From Clostridia bacterium (GTDB lineage: Bacteria; Bacillota; Clostridia; Christensenellales; CAG-917), in assembly GCA_017618055.1 (NCBI GenBank), contig JAFZVB010000005.1, positions 27,139 to 91,138 on the forward strand: DNA of 64,000 nt, in the 5' to 3' direction. Positions 35,495 through 43,004 of the stretch are shown here, piece after piece. Each line of letters begins with the position of its first letter. Within the stretch, counting starts at the first letter, position 1. The translations under genes were made by a program, and so were the position numbers. Below the pieces are notes generated by a model. It had not been told where the DNA came from, searched no databases, and saw only the letters and a list, made by a program, of their open reading frames with translations.

Positions 35495-36436
35495 ATGGCA
35501 TCTATTAGAGCGAAAATTGGAAGAGCTTTAGTTTGGAAGTTTATGAATATGAATCCAGACACTGGCAAAAAGAACATGAAACAAGTTTGTGAAATGATAT
35601 CCAACAACAAATTACAAACAAAGAAAGGATATGACATCACAAGAGAGACCACACCAGACGGAATTAGATTTGTAAGAATTAAACCAAAGGAAGGAACATC
35701 AGATAAGTTAGTTCTCTATTATCATGGTGGTGGCTATGCTGCTGGATTATCCAAAGATTACTATATGAAGAATGCAGATTACTGCAAAGCTGCTGGAGAA
35801 GGTGTTCAAGCTATTCTTTTAGATTATGATTTAACTCCAGAATACAAATACCCTGTTCAACATAATCAAGGTATGGCTATGTGGAAATATGTCACAGAAG
35901 TTGAAGGATTCAAACCAGAAAACATTATTATGGGCGGAGACTCTGCTGGTGGCAACCTAGTATTATCCTGTATGCTACATCTTAGAGATGAAGGTGGCAA
36001 ATTACCTAGAGCGCTATTCCTAATTTCACCATGGACAGACATGGTTGGTATTGGACAAAGCTATATAGACAATTACAATATAGATCCACTTTTTGGAGAC
36101 AAAAAGAAACAATTAACAGAAGATTTAATTAAACAACTCATTGAAAGTGATATGTATTCATTCTGTCTTGGTGTAGATAGAAAGAATCCATATGTTTCCC
36201 CAGTACTAGGAGACTACGAAGGATTCCCTCCAACACTCTTCACTGTTGGTGGTGCCGAGATACTTTTAGATGACACAAGAATCATTGCAAAGAATATGGA
36301 AGAACACGGAATTGAGACAAAAGTAATCTCACACGAGTTAATGTTCCATATCTATCCTCTCTATACAGGCATCTTCCCAGAAAGCACAGAAGCATTTAAG
36401 GAAATCTTAAAATACATTTCAGAGAAAATGAAATAA
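35495..36436 (+). CDS. Alpha/beta hydrolase, hormone-sensitive-lipase/acetyl-esterase type
   Basis: 313 aa. The HSL family motif YYHGGGYAAG (oxyanion hole) and nucleophile elbow GGDSAGGNLVLS are clear; the catalytic Asp is probably in TVGGAEILLDD and the His in HELMFHIYPLY. No signal peptide. Likely a cytoplasmic carboxylesterase or deacetylase for small acyl esters. The ATG at 35495 has GAGG 6 nt upstream; an upstream in-frame ATG at 35432 would start within the promoter. Divergent from tetR and separated from it by the operators. Confidence 0.88.
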   Translation: MASIRAKIGRALVWKFMNMNPDTGKKNMKQVCEMISNNKLQTKKGYDITRETTPDGIRFVRIKPKEGTSDKLVLYYHGGGYAAGLSKDYYMKNADYCKAAGEGVQAILLDYDLTPEYKYPVQHNQGMAMWKYVTEVEGFKPENIIMGGDSAGGNLVLSCMLHLRDEGGKLPRALFLISPWTDMVGIGQSYIDNYNIDPLFGDKKKQLTEDLIKQLIESDMYSFCLGVDRKNPYVSPVLGDYEGFPPTLFTVGGAEILLDDTRIIAKNMEEHGIETKVISHELMFHIYPLYTGIFPESTEAFKEILKYISEKMK

Positions 36437-36461
36437 TATTGTTTATAACTTATATATAATT

Positions 36462-36495
36462 AGTCATCATCTTTAATTAGGTGGTGACTTTTTTA
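36462..36495 (+). terminator. Terminator of the hydrolase gene
   Basis: AGTCATCAT (36462-36470) / GTGGTGACT (36481-36489) followed by TTTTT. Confidence 0.8.
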
Positions 36496-36551
36496 AAATT
36501 TTTTTATCCACAACCCTTTTTGCATAAAAAATTATATGTTTATAAAAAATT

Positions 36552-36621
36552 GGTACTACATACGGTTAGATTATGCAAAATTATGGAATATTTGTGAATA
36601 TCTAATACTACATAGTGTTAG
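36552..36621. promoter_or_regulatory. Operator-like palindrome and half-copy upstream of the permease promoter
   Basis: CTAATACT-ACAT-AGTGTTAG (36602-36621) is an inverted repeat with 8-bp arms (one G-T pair). A related sequence, TACTACATACGGTTAG (36554-36569), precedes it with a 52-bp offset (about five helical turns). The surrounding 36,496-36,680 stretch holds nothing else I recognise. Confidence 0.4.
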
Positions 36622-36681
36622 TGTCACTTTTCAAAAAGCACAATATCTAGTATTTTTTTATAAAAAATATGTGGAAAACTA

Positions 36682-36710
36682 TTGCCAAATAAATTAATGT
36701 ATGATAATAT
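36682..36710 (+). promoter_or_regulatory. Probable promoter of the uracil/xanthine permease leader
   Basis: TTGCCA (36682-36687), 17 bp, TAATAT (36705-36710). Gives a leader RNA of about 205 nt before the permease start. Confidence 0.5.
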
Positions 36711-36719
36711 CACTTTTAA

Positions 36720-36921
36720 AGAAAATTATAGTAATCAAATTAAGGGAAATCTATTGCAAAAGCAATTTTGAAAACTATGAAGACATTAAAGGTATTGCAC
36801 ATCGAAATATTCGGTATTAGATAACCATGAACGAGTACTTAGCGTATTTGACCGTTAAAGTACTCATTTTTTTTATAAGGAAACAAAAAATCTTGCGAGC
36901 AATTCGCATAGGGAGGATTAT
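36720..36921 (+). promoter_or_regulatory. Permease leader with attenuator terminator (ligand unknown)
   Basis: The leader has small hairpins (ATTGC-AAAA-GCAAT near 36755) and ends in a strong intrinsic terminator, GAGTACTT (36833-36840) / AAGTACTC (36858-36865) followed by eight T, just 48 bp before the coding start. A second hairpin TGCGA/TCGCA (36894-36908) abuts the GGGAGG ribosome site. A terminator inside a leader points to attenuation. I do not see the conserved core of the purine riboswitch or a PyrR-binding loop. A 32-codon frame (36827-36925) runs through the terminator and overlaps the permease ATG. Confidence 0.6.
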
Positions 36922-38466
36922 ATGAAACTTATTTATGATGTAGGAGACAAACCTAAGCTTAATAAACTATTGGTTTTCTCATTGCAACAATTATTAGCAA
37001 TTATCACAGCAACAATCGTTGTTCCAGTAATTGTTAATGGCGCACTTGCAGGTTCAGGTTTAGATCCAGTTCTTGATTCAGCAGCTGCATTAGTAGGCGC
37101 TGGATTTGGTACTCTTACCTACTTGCTATTCACAAAATTTAAGAGCCCAGTATTCCTTGGAAGTTCATTCGCTTTCATATCTCCATTAATTGGTGCTTGT
37201 GCATTTGGTTACTTTGGTGTACTTGTCGGTGCTGCATTCGCTGCTTCCGTATACGTACTCATCGCTGTAGCTGTTAAATTCGCAGGAACAAAATGGATTA
37301 ACAAGTTAATGCCTCCAGTAGTTATTGGACCAACAGTTGCTTTAATCGGATTATCTTTAGCAGGAAACGCAATTGGAGATTTAACAGTTCAAAGTGGTGG
37401 CCCTCTTGCAGGAAACTACAACTTAGTAGCAATCTTCATCGGTTTATTCACATTCTTCGTAATCGTCTTCTGTTCTGTAAAAGGAAACAAGACAATGAAG
37501 TTAATCCCATTCGTTATTGGTATTCTCTGTGGATATGCACTTGCTGGATTCTTCTCAATCTTTGGATATGCATGCAATGTAGATTATCTCAAGATAATCA
37601 ACTTCCAATCATTAATAGACAACTTCTCACCAGTAAGAATCCAAAGCTTCTTAAATTACCCAGATTTCACATTCTTACACGCACATACAAACAATGCTTT
37701 AACAGGTGCAGGTGTTGCTAATATCGCACTCCTCTACATTCCAGTTTCATTCGTAGTATTTGCAGAACACATCGCAGACCACAAGAACATTTCTTCTATT
37801 ATCGAGAAAGACTTACTCGTAGACCCAGGTTTACATAGAACATTACTCGGTGATGGTATCGGTTCATTAGTTGGTTCAGTATTCGGTGGTGTACCAAATA
37901 CAACATATGGCGAATCCATTGGTTGTGTAGCTATCACAAAGAATGCTTCTGTAGTATCTATTATGGGTGCTGCATGTATGGCAATCGTACTCGCATTCAT
38001 TTCACCAGTTATTGCTTTCATCAATACAATACCAAGCTGTGTAATGGGTGGCGTTTGCTTATCACTCTATGGCTTCATCGCAGTATCAGGTCTCAACATG
38101 ATCAAGAACGTAGACCTTGGCGAAAGCAAGAACCTCTTCACAGTATCCTCAATTCTTATTGCTGGTGTTGGTGGATTATCACTTCAATTCGGTCTCGCAA
38201 CAAAGGGACAAGCAATTGTTACAATCACATCTATTGCTACAGCATTAATTATCGGTATCCTTGTTAACCTCCTCTTCTCAAAGAAAGGTGAAAACGCAGA
38301 TACAGATTCAGTAGGAGATAGTGCTGCAAGTGGTAATGCTGCTGCTGCAAGAGATGTTGCAGATGCAGAAGCTGCAGAAGCTGCTGAAACACAAAAAGCA
38401 GAAGAAGAAGCTGCATCAGAAGAATATCAAGCTGCATTAGCAGAAGAAAAGAAAGACGAAGAATAA
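36922..38466 (+). CDS. Uracil-xanthine permease family (NCS2) transporter with Ala/Glu tail
   Basis: 514 aa. A nucleobase:cation symporter-2 protein with about 14 hydrophobic segments; VFLGSSFAFISPLIGA matches the substrate-site TM3 region, PPVVIGPTVALIGLSLAG the family's conserved block and GVPNTTYGESIG the QNxGxxxxT-type signature region with Asn and Glu, as in UraA. The C-terminal ~60 residues are a soluble Ala/Glu-rich acidic helix not found in UraA. Uracil is the most likely substrate, by the NTTYGENIG-like motif, but xanthine/uric acid cannot be excluded. Monocistronic, with an attenuator leader. Confidence 0.9.
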   Translation: MKLIYDVGDKPKLNKLLVFSLQQLLAIITATIVVPVIVNGALAGSGLDPVLDSAAALVGAGFGTLTYLLFTKFKSPVFLGSSFAFISPLIGACAFGYFGVLVGAAFAASVYVLIAVAVKFAGTKWINKLMPPVVIGPTVALIGLSLAGNAIGDLTVQSGGPLAGNYNLVAIFIGLFTFFVIVFCSVKGNKTMKLIPFVIGILCGYALAGFFSIFGYACNVDYLKIINFQSLIDNFSPVRIQSFLNYPDFTFLHAHTNNALTGAGVANIALLYIPVSFVVFAEHIADHKNISSIIEKDLLVDPGLHRTLLGDGIGSLVGSVFGGVPNTTYGESIGCVAITKNASVVSIMGAACMAIVLAFISPVIAFINTIPSCVMGGVCLSLYGFIAVSGLNMIKNVDLGESKNLFTVSSILIAGVGGLSLQFGLATKGQAIVTITSIATALIIGILVNLLFSKKGENADTDSVGDSAASGNAAAARDVADAEAAEAAETQKAEEEAASEEYQAALAEEKKDEE

Positions 38467-38489
38467 TAATCGTCAAAACTTCTAAACTA

Positions 38490-38521
38490 AAAAGGATACC
38501 TCGTTTGAGATATCCTTTTTT
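38490..38521. terminator. Bidirectional terminator between permease and metA
   Basis: GGATA-C-CTC / GAG-A-TATCC stem (38494-38515) flanked by A-run and T-run, between convergent genes. Confidence 0.82.
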
Positions 38522-38540
38522 ATTACTTTGTAATAAACAA

Positions 38541-39452
38541 TTATAAAACGTATGGTGTTACTTGGTATACGTAATAGTTCAACCAATTATAGAAAAGTAG
38601 GTTTGCTGTAGACTTCCATTTCATATCTACATCTTCTAAATCTTCCCCACATTTCTCTGTGAAATAGTTAATTGGTTTTTCAATTGGTAATCCTTTATTT
38701 AAATCTCTTAAGTACTCATTTCTTAATGTGTATCTGTCATACTCAGCATGTCCTGTAAAGAAGAAGGATTTATTGTCATGTGTTTTTGCAATAACTATAC
38801 CTGCCTCTTCAGAATTTGCTAATACCTTAAGATTTGGATTTCCATATACATCATTTTCATCAATTGCGGTATGTCTTGAGTTTGGAATATAGAATGTATC
38901 GTCCATTCCCTTTAAAAGCATATCGTTTTGTACTGTTGCATGACATGGATAAATTCCAAATAGCTTCTTAGGCAACAATCTCTTTTGTACACCAAAGAAA
39001 TGATATAGGGCTGCTTGTGCTCCCCAACAGATATAAATAGTACTTGTAACATTCTCTTTAGCATAGTCCATAATGACTTCTAATTCTTTCCAGTATTGAA
39101 CTTCTTCAAATGGAATTTGTTCAATAGGTGCACCTGTTACTATCATGCCGTCAAACTTTCTGTCTTTGATTTTATCAAAGGTTGTGTAAAATCTTTCCAT
39201 ATGATCGTCAGTAACGTGTGTAGCCTTATATGTGGCCGTCTGAAGGAATGTTACGTTGATTTGTAAAGGTGAATTACCAAGCAATCTTAAAAGTTGTGTC
39301 TCTGTTTCAACTTTTGTAGGCATTAGATTAAGAATTAAGATTTCAACCGGACGGATATCTTGTGAATATGCACGAGCTTCATCCATTACGAAAATCTTTT
39401 CGGATGTTAATCTTTCAAATGCTGGTAAGTCTTTTGGTATAATGATTGGCAT
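38541..39452 (-). CDS. metA: Homoserine O-acyltransferase (MetA family)
   Basis: 303 aa. Class I glutamine-amidotransferase-like fold enzyme acylating homoserine for methionine synthesis. Seen: MPIIIPKDLPAFERL, ILILNLMPTKVETETQLLRLLGNSPLQI, the catalytic cysteine in TIYICWGAQAALYHFFG, PNSRHTAIDE and FFTGHAEYDRYTL. In Gram-positive MetA proteins the acyl donor is usually acetyl-CoA rather than succinyl-CoA, which fits the adjacent sulfhydrylase that uses O-acetylhomoserine. Downstream of metY, 11 bp apart, with a GGAGG site. Confidence 0.95.
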   Translation of the reverse strand: MPIIIPKDLPAFERLTSEKIFVMDEARAYSQDIRPVEILILNLMPTKVETETQLLRLLGNSPLQINVTFLQTATYKATHVTDDHMERFYTTFDKIKDRKFDGMIVTGAPIEQIPFEEVQYWKELEVIMDYAKENVTSTIYICWGAQAALYHFFGVQKRLLPKKLFGIYPCHATVQNDMLLKGMDDTFYIPNSRHTAIDENDVYGNPNLKVLANSEEAGIVIAKTHDNKSFFFTGHAEYDRYTLRNEYLRDLNKGLPIEKPINYFTEKCGEDLEDVDMKWKSTANLLFYNWLNYYVYQVTPYVL

Positions 39453-39463
39453 AATGCCTCCTA

Positions 39464-40747
39464 TTACATATTATCTAGTGCGTTTTGTACGTCTGCAATT
39501 AAGTCATCGATGTGTTCAATACCACAACTTAATCTAATAAGTTCTGGAGAAATTCCACATTCTCTTAATTGTTGGTCTGTTAATTGTCTATGTGTTGCTG
39601 TTGCTGGGTTTAAGCAACAAGATTTTGCATCTGCTACGTGTGTTTCAATTTGGATTATCTTGAGTTGCTTCATGAATGCTTCTGCTTCCTTTCTGCCACC
39701 CTTAATTCCAAAGCTTAATACACCACAAGTTCCCTTTGGCATATACTTTTGTGCGAGTTCGTAGTCTTTATCTCCCTTTAATCCTGGATATTTAACCCAT
39801 GCAACTTTGTCATTCTTAGAAAGATATTCTGCCATTGCGAGTGCATTGGATGCATGTCTTTCCATTCTAACTGCTAAAGATTCTAGTCCAAGATTGAGAT
39901 AATATGCATTTTGTGGGGATTGGATTGAACCAAAGTCTCTCATTAATTGTGCTGTACACTTTGTAATGAATGCTCCTGCGTTTCCAAACTTCTCTGCATA
40001 TGTGATTCCATGATAGCTGTCATCTGGTGTACAGAGTCCCGGGAACTTATCTGCGTGTGCCATCCAATCAAACTTTCCACTATCTACAATACATCCACCT
40101 ACGCCACTACCGTGTCCATCTAAGTATTTAGTTGTAGAATGTGTAACGATATCTGCGCCCCATTCAAATGGTCTGCAGAAGAAAGGTGTTGGGAATGTGT
40201 TATCTACAATAAGAGGTACTCCGTGTTTATGAGCAACTTTTGCAAACTTTTCAATATCAAAGCAAACAAGAGCTGGATTTGCAATTGTCTCACCAAATAC
40301 ACACTTTGTATTAGGCTTGAATGCTTTATCTAATTCCTCTTCTGAAATGTATGGATCTACGAAAGTAAAATCTATACCCATCTTCTTCATAGTTACTGCA
40401 AACAAATTAAATGTTCCACCATAGATTGTAGAAGAAGCAATAACGTGGTCTCCACAGTTAGCAAGATTAAATACTGCAAAGAAGTTTGCTGCTTGTCCTG
40501 AAGATGTAAGCATTGCTGCTGTACCGCCTTCCATCTCTGCAATTTTAGCTGCTACTAAATCATTTGTTGGATTTTGGAGTCTGGTATAGAAATAACCGGA
40601 TGCTTCTAAATCAAATAACTTTGCCATATCTTCACTTGTATCATACTTAAATGTTGTACTTTGATAGATAGGAACTTGTCTTGGTTCGCCATTCTTTGGC
40701 TTGTAACCACCTTGGATACAGACTGTCTCGAATTTTTGTTTACTCAT
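39464..40747 (-). CDS. metY: O-acetylhomoserine sulfhydrylase
   Basis: 427-aa PLP enzyme of the Cys/Met metabolism family, converting O-acetylhomoserine and sulfide to homocysteine. ETVCIQGGYKP, YQSTTFKYDTSEDMAKLFDLE, the SSGQAANFFAV phosphate-binding loop, VDNTFPTPFFCRP and the PLP lysine in DIVTHSTTKYLDGHGS are present. 427 aa is the long MetY length rather than the ~380 aa of MetB/MetC. Paired with metA, giving the direct sulfhydrylation route. Located 14 bp downstream of smpB. No SAM riboswitch precedes it. Confidence 0.94.
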   Translation of the reverse strand: MSKQKFETVCIQGGYKPKNGEPRQVPIYQSTTFKYDTSEDMAKLFDLEASGYFYTRLQNPTNDLVAAKIAEMEGGTAAMLTSSGQAANFFAVFNLANCGDHVIASSTIYGGTFNLFAVTMKKMGIDFTFVDPYISEEELDKAFKPNTKCVFGETIANPALVCFDIEKFAKVAHKHGVPLIVDNTFPTPFFCRPFEWGADIVTHSTTKYLDGHGSGVGGCIVDSGKFDWMAHADKFPGLCTPDDSYHGITYAEKFGNAGAFITKCTAQLMRDFGSIQSPQNAYYLNLGLESLAVRMERHASNALAMAEYLSKNDKVAWVKYPGLKGDKDYELAQKYMPKGTCGVLSFGIKGGRKEAEAFMKQLKIIQIETHVADAKSCCLNPATATHRQLTDQQLRECGISPELIRLSCGIEHIDDLIADVQNALDNM

Positions 40748-40761
40748 TTTCTTTTCCTCTG

Positions 40762-41226
40762 TTATTTTATATTGTAATCCTTCTTAACTCTTTCGATGTC
40801 TCTTTGAACTTCTTTGAGTTTTAAAGAATCTCGTTTGTCATAAGTTTTCTTACCTCTACAAAGCCCTAACTCAACCTTCACAAGAGAACCATTAAAATAT
40901 AATTTTAAAGGAACTAGTGTATAACCCTTTTGTGTTACTTTTGCATTGAGTCTTCTAATCTCGGCTTTGTGAAGTAATAACTTTCTAGTTCTTCTAGGAT
41001 CTTTATTGAAATAGCTGCCCTTTTCATATGGTGCAATATATGCATTAATCATAAAGCACTCATTGTTTTTAATCTCAGCATAACTATCTTTCAAGTTAGC
41101 TTCATGACTTCTTAAGGACTTTACTTCACTTCCTACTAAGACTATACCACATTCGTATGTATCATCTACGAAATAGTCATGGTATGCTTTCTTATTAGTT
41201 GTGATTAGTACTTGCTTATTCTCCAT
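40762..41226 (-). CDS. smpB: SsrA-binding protein SmpB
   Basis: 154-aa partner of tmRNA in trans-translation. Conserved blocks: KKAYHDYFVDDTYECGIVLVGSEVKSLR, YEKGSYFNKDPRRTRKLLLHK and the C-terminal GLCRGKKTYDKRDSLKLKE tail that enters the ribosomal A/P site. The tmRNA gene, often downstream, is not here; metY-metA follow instead. Promoter at 41247-41275. Confidence 0.96.
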   Translation of the reverse strand: MENKQVLITTNKKAYHDYFVDDTYECGIVLVGSEVKSLRSHEANLKDSYAEIKNNECFMINAYIAPYEKGSYFNKDPRRTRKLLLHKAEIRRLNAKVTQKGYTLVPLKLYFNGSLVKVELGLCRGKKTYDKRDSLKLKEVQRDIERVKKDYNIK

Positions 41227-41246
41227 AAATATCCTTTGTGTTGTTA

Positions 41247-41275
41247 ATTATACTCATTTGCATTATTTGTGTAAA
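41247..41275 (-). promoter_or_regulatory. Promoter of smpB-metY-metA
   Basis: Minus strand: TTTACA, 17 bp, TATAAT, about 20 bp before the smpB start codon and just after the secG terminator. Confidence 0.75.
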
Positions 41276-41293
41276 CTTTATTTGTTTTGCAAA

Positions 41294-41322
41294 TAAAAAG
41301 CGGACCACTAAGAGCCCGCCAA
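41294..41322 (-). terminator. Terminator of secG
   Basis: GCGG (41300-41303) / CCGC (41316-41319) stem with additional inner pairing; on the minus strand a TTTTTATTT run follows. About 22 bp past the secG stop. Confidence 0.7.
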
Positions 41323-41343
41323 GTATTTTTCAGTATCGATAAA

Positions 41344-41667
41344 TTAGTTTGCTTGTCCTACGAACATTACTACTGATACGATGATTGCGCAAATAAGAAT
41401 GAATGTAAATAATGCGAATGTTGCTATCTTTAATCTTTGTTCATTGGTCTTGCCTTTATTCTTTCCGTAGTATGTGTCTGAATTACCTGAAATGGCTCCA
41501 ACGTTGTCGTTTGTACCCTTTTGCATCAATACGATGACTATAATTGCAACTGCAGCTAAAGTCATCAAAATCATAAATGCCAATTGAACATTATTACGAA
41601 TCTCTTGTGGTATTGCTCCACCTGGATTATCGCCTACTGCACTTAGTAAACTAAATAAATATGGCAT
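41344..41667 (-). CDS. secG: Preprotein translocase subunit SecG
   Basis: 107-aa small subunit of the SecYEG channel. Two transmembrane helices separated by the conserved VLMQKGTNDNVGAISG loop (family: LLQ..KG.G....GG) and a charged KNKGKTNEQRLK segment. An N-terminal extension of ~25 residues precedes the first helix. Typical Firmicutes order secG-rnr-smpB is seen here without rnr. Own promoter and terminator. Confidence 0.92.
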   Translation of the reverse strand: MPYLFSLLSAVGDNPGGAIPQEIRNNVQLAFMILMTLAAVAIIVIVLMQKGTNDNVGAISGNSDTYYGKNKGKTNEQRLKIATFALFTFILICAIIVSVVMFVGQAN

Positions 41668-41695
41668 GTTATTCCTCCTAATTTTAGTAAAGTAA

Positions 41696-41724
41696 AGTTT
41701 AGCATAGGAGTTCTAAAAAGACAA
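41696..41724 (-). promoter_or_regulatory. Promoter of secG
   Basis: Minus strand: TTGTCT, 17 bp, TAAACT, about 30 bp before the secG start, which has an AGGAGG site. Confidence 0.55.
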
Positions 41725-41762
41725 GCACATTTTATAATTATTATCTAATAATTTTATGTATA

Positions 41763-41791
41763 TTGAAAAGAAAGCCCAATTGATATACAAT
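41763..41791 (+). promoter_or_regulatory. Promoter of the ArsB/NhaD-like gene, possibly leaderless
   Basis: TTGAAA (41763-41768), 17 bp, TACAAT (41786-41791). The predicted transcription start coincides with the A of the start codon at 41799, and there is no Shine-Dalgarno in front of it. Confidence 0.55.
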
Positions 41792-41798
41792 TTAATCT

Positions 41799-43004
41799 AT
41801 GGGTAAGAGGTTGTTAACCAATACACAATTACAATTTTGGAAGGAGTTAACGACTCGTGAAAAGTGGTATTATGTTGGTGCCGCTATTTTAAATTTTTTA
41901 AAAAAATACTACATGACAATCATCTTTGTGGTGGCTGCAATTGTATCTTGCTTCTTTGTACCACAAGAGTCCCAAACATTAGATCATTACATCAAGGCAT
42001 TCAACTTTAAGACCATCCTCTGCCTATTCATTTTAATGCTAACAATTGTTGCACTAAAGAATATCAAATTCTTTAAGAGATTATCTGCAGCAATATTAAG
42101 GAAGATAAAAACAGTACGTGCACTAGTTTTAATTCTAGTATTTTTACCAGCATTATTTGCTTGGTTTATTACCCATGATGTAGCACTATTAACCTTCATC
42201 CCATTCACTGTTGTTGCACTTGAAATGGCGGGCAAATCTAACAAGCTTCCAAAGGTATTAATTCTACAAACTCTTGCTTGCAATTTATCTGGAACCATAT
42301 CTCCAATTGGAACACTCCAAAACATTTATTTATGGGACTTCTTTAAACTAGGCGGATTTGAATTTATTAAGAGTTGTTGGCCTATTGCAATAGGAGGGTA
42401 CGGGCTTATTTTAATTCTCTGCTTAATTGAGAAAAAAGACTTTATAGTACCAATACAAAATGCTAAGCGCACACTTCCAGTTGCCAAGACAGTTATTTAC
42501 ATTTTGATGTTTGTACTAGCTATCCTTGCTATTTTCGACTTTGTAAAGACTCCAAGACTATACTGGATTATAGTTCCAATCGTATGCGTAGTTATACTTA
42601 TTTGTGATAGAACAGCATATAAAAATGTTAATTACCAAATACCTATTTTGTTCCTCTCGATGTTCATTCTAGGAGCAAATTTCCAAGCTATTCCAGCAAT
42701 TAGTAACTTCTTACAAAAGATTATGTCTTATGAGTTCTTCGTAGTTGTTGGATCTAGCCAACTTATTAACAATACAACAGCAATTGTATTACTTGCACCA
42801 TTCACTGCGGACATACCTCACTTCTTAATTGCATCTGCATGTGCTAAATTTGGAAGTCCTCTTACCTCTACTGCAAACCAGATGGTATTCACTACATACC
42901 CAGATGACTTAACAAGAAAAGTCTTTGTTAAATGGTATTTAATAGCCGAGGTTGGTTTCTTGGTATGGCTTTGTGGTATTGGTTTAATGGTTATTTATCT
43001 TTAA
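41799..43004 (+). CDS. ArsB/NhaD-superfamily anion or cation transporter
   Basis: 401 aa, about ten to eleven transmembrane segments, of the ArsB/NhaD (ion transporter, citMHS-like) superfamily. The re-entrant-loop signatures are visible: CNLSGTISPIGTLQNIYLW (first half, SPIGTxQN) and SSQLINNTTAIVLLAPF (second half). Substrate could be an inorganic anion or Na+/H+; the family does not allow a choice. The N-terminal 38 residues are cytoplasmic and charged. The 3' end overlaps the convergent tsaC gene by 4 bp. Confidence 0.8.
   Translation: MGKRLLTNTQLQFWKELTTREKWYYVGAAILNFLKKYYMTIIFVVAAIVSCFFVPQESQTLDHYIKAFNFKTILCLFILMLTIVALKNIKFFKRLSAAILRKIKTVRALVLILVFLPALFAWFITHDVALLTFIPFTVVALEMAGKSNKLPKVLILQTLACNLSGTISPIGTLQNIYLWDFFKLGGFEFIKSCWPIAIGGYGLILILCLIEKKDFIVPIQNAKRTLPVAKTVIYILMFVLAILAIFDFVKTPRLYWIIVPIVCVVILICDRTAYKNVNYQIPILFLSMFILGANFQAIPAISNFLQKIMSYEFFVVVGSSQLINNTTAIVLLAPFTADIPHFLIASACAKFGSPLTSTANQMVFTTYPDDLTRKVFVKWYLIAEVGFLVWLCGIGLMVIYL

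Noticed and set aside
36720..36880. Purine riboswitch before the permease
   Set aside because: The conserved three-way-junction sequences are not present; kept only as an attenuator of unknown ligand.
40748..40761. SAM riboswitch controlling metY-metA
   Set aside because: There are just 14 bp between smpB and metY, and no S-box signature upstream of smpB.
40700..41340. tmRNA or rnr gene beside smpB
   Set aside because: Neither a tmRNA-like structure nor an RNase R frame is present; the space is filled by metY, the smpB promoter and the secG terminator.
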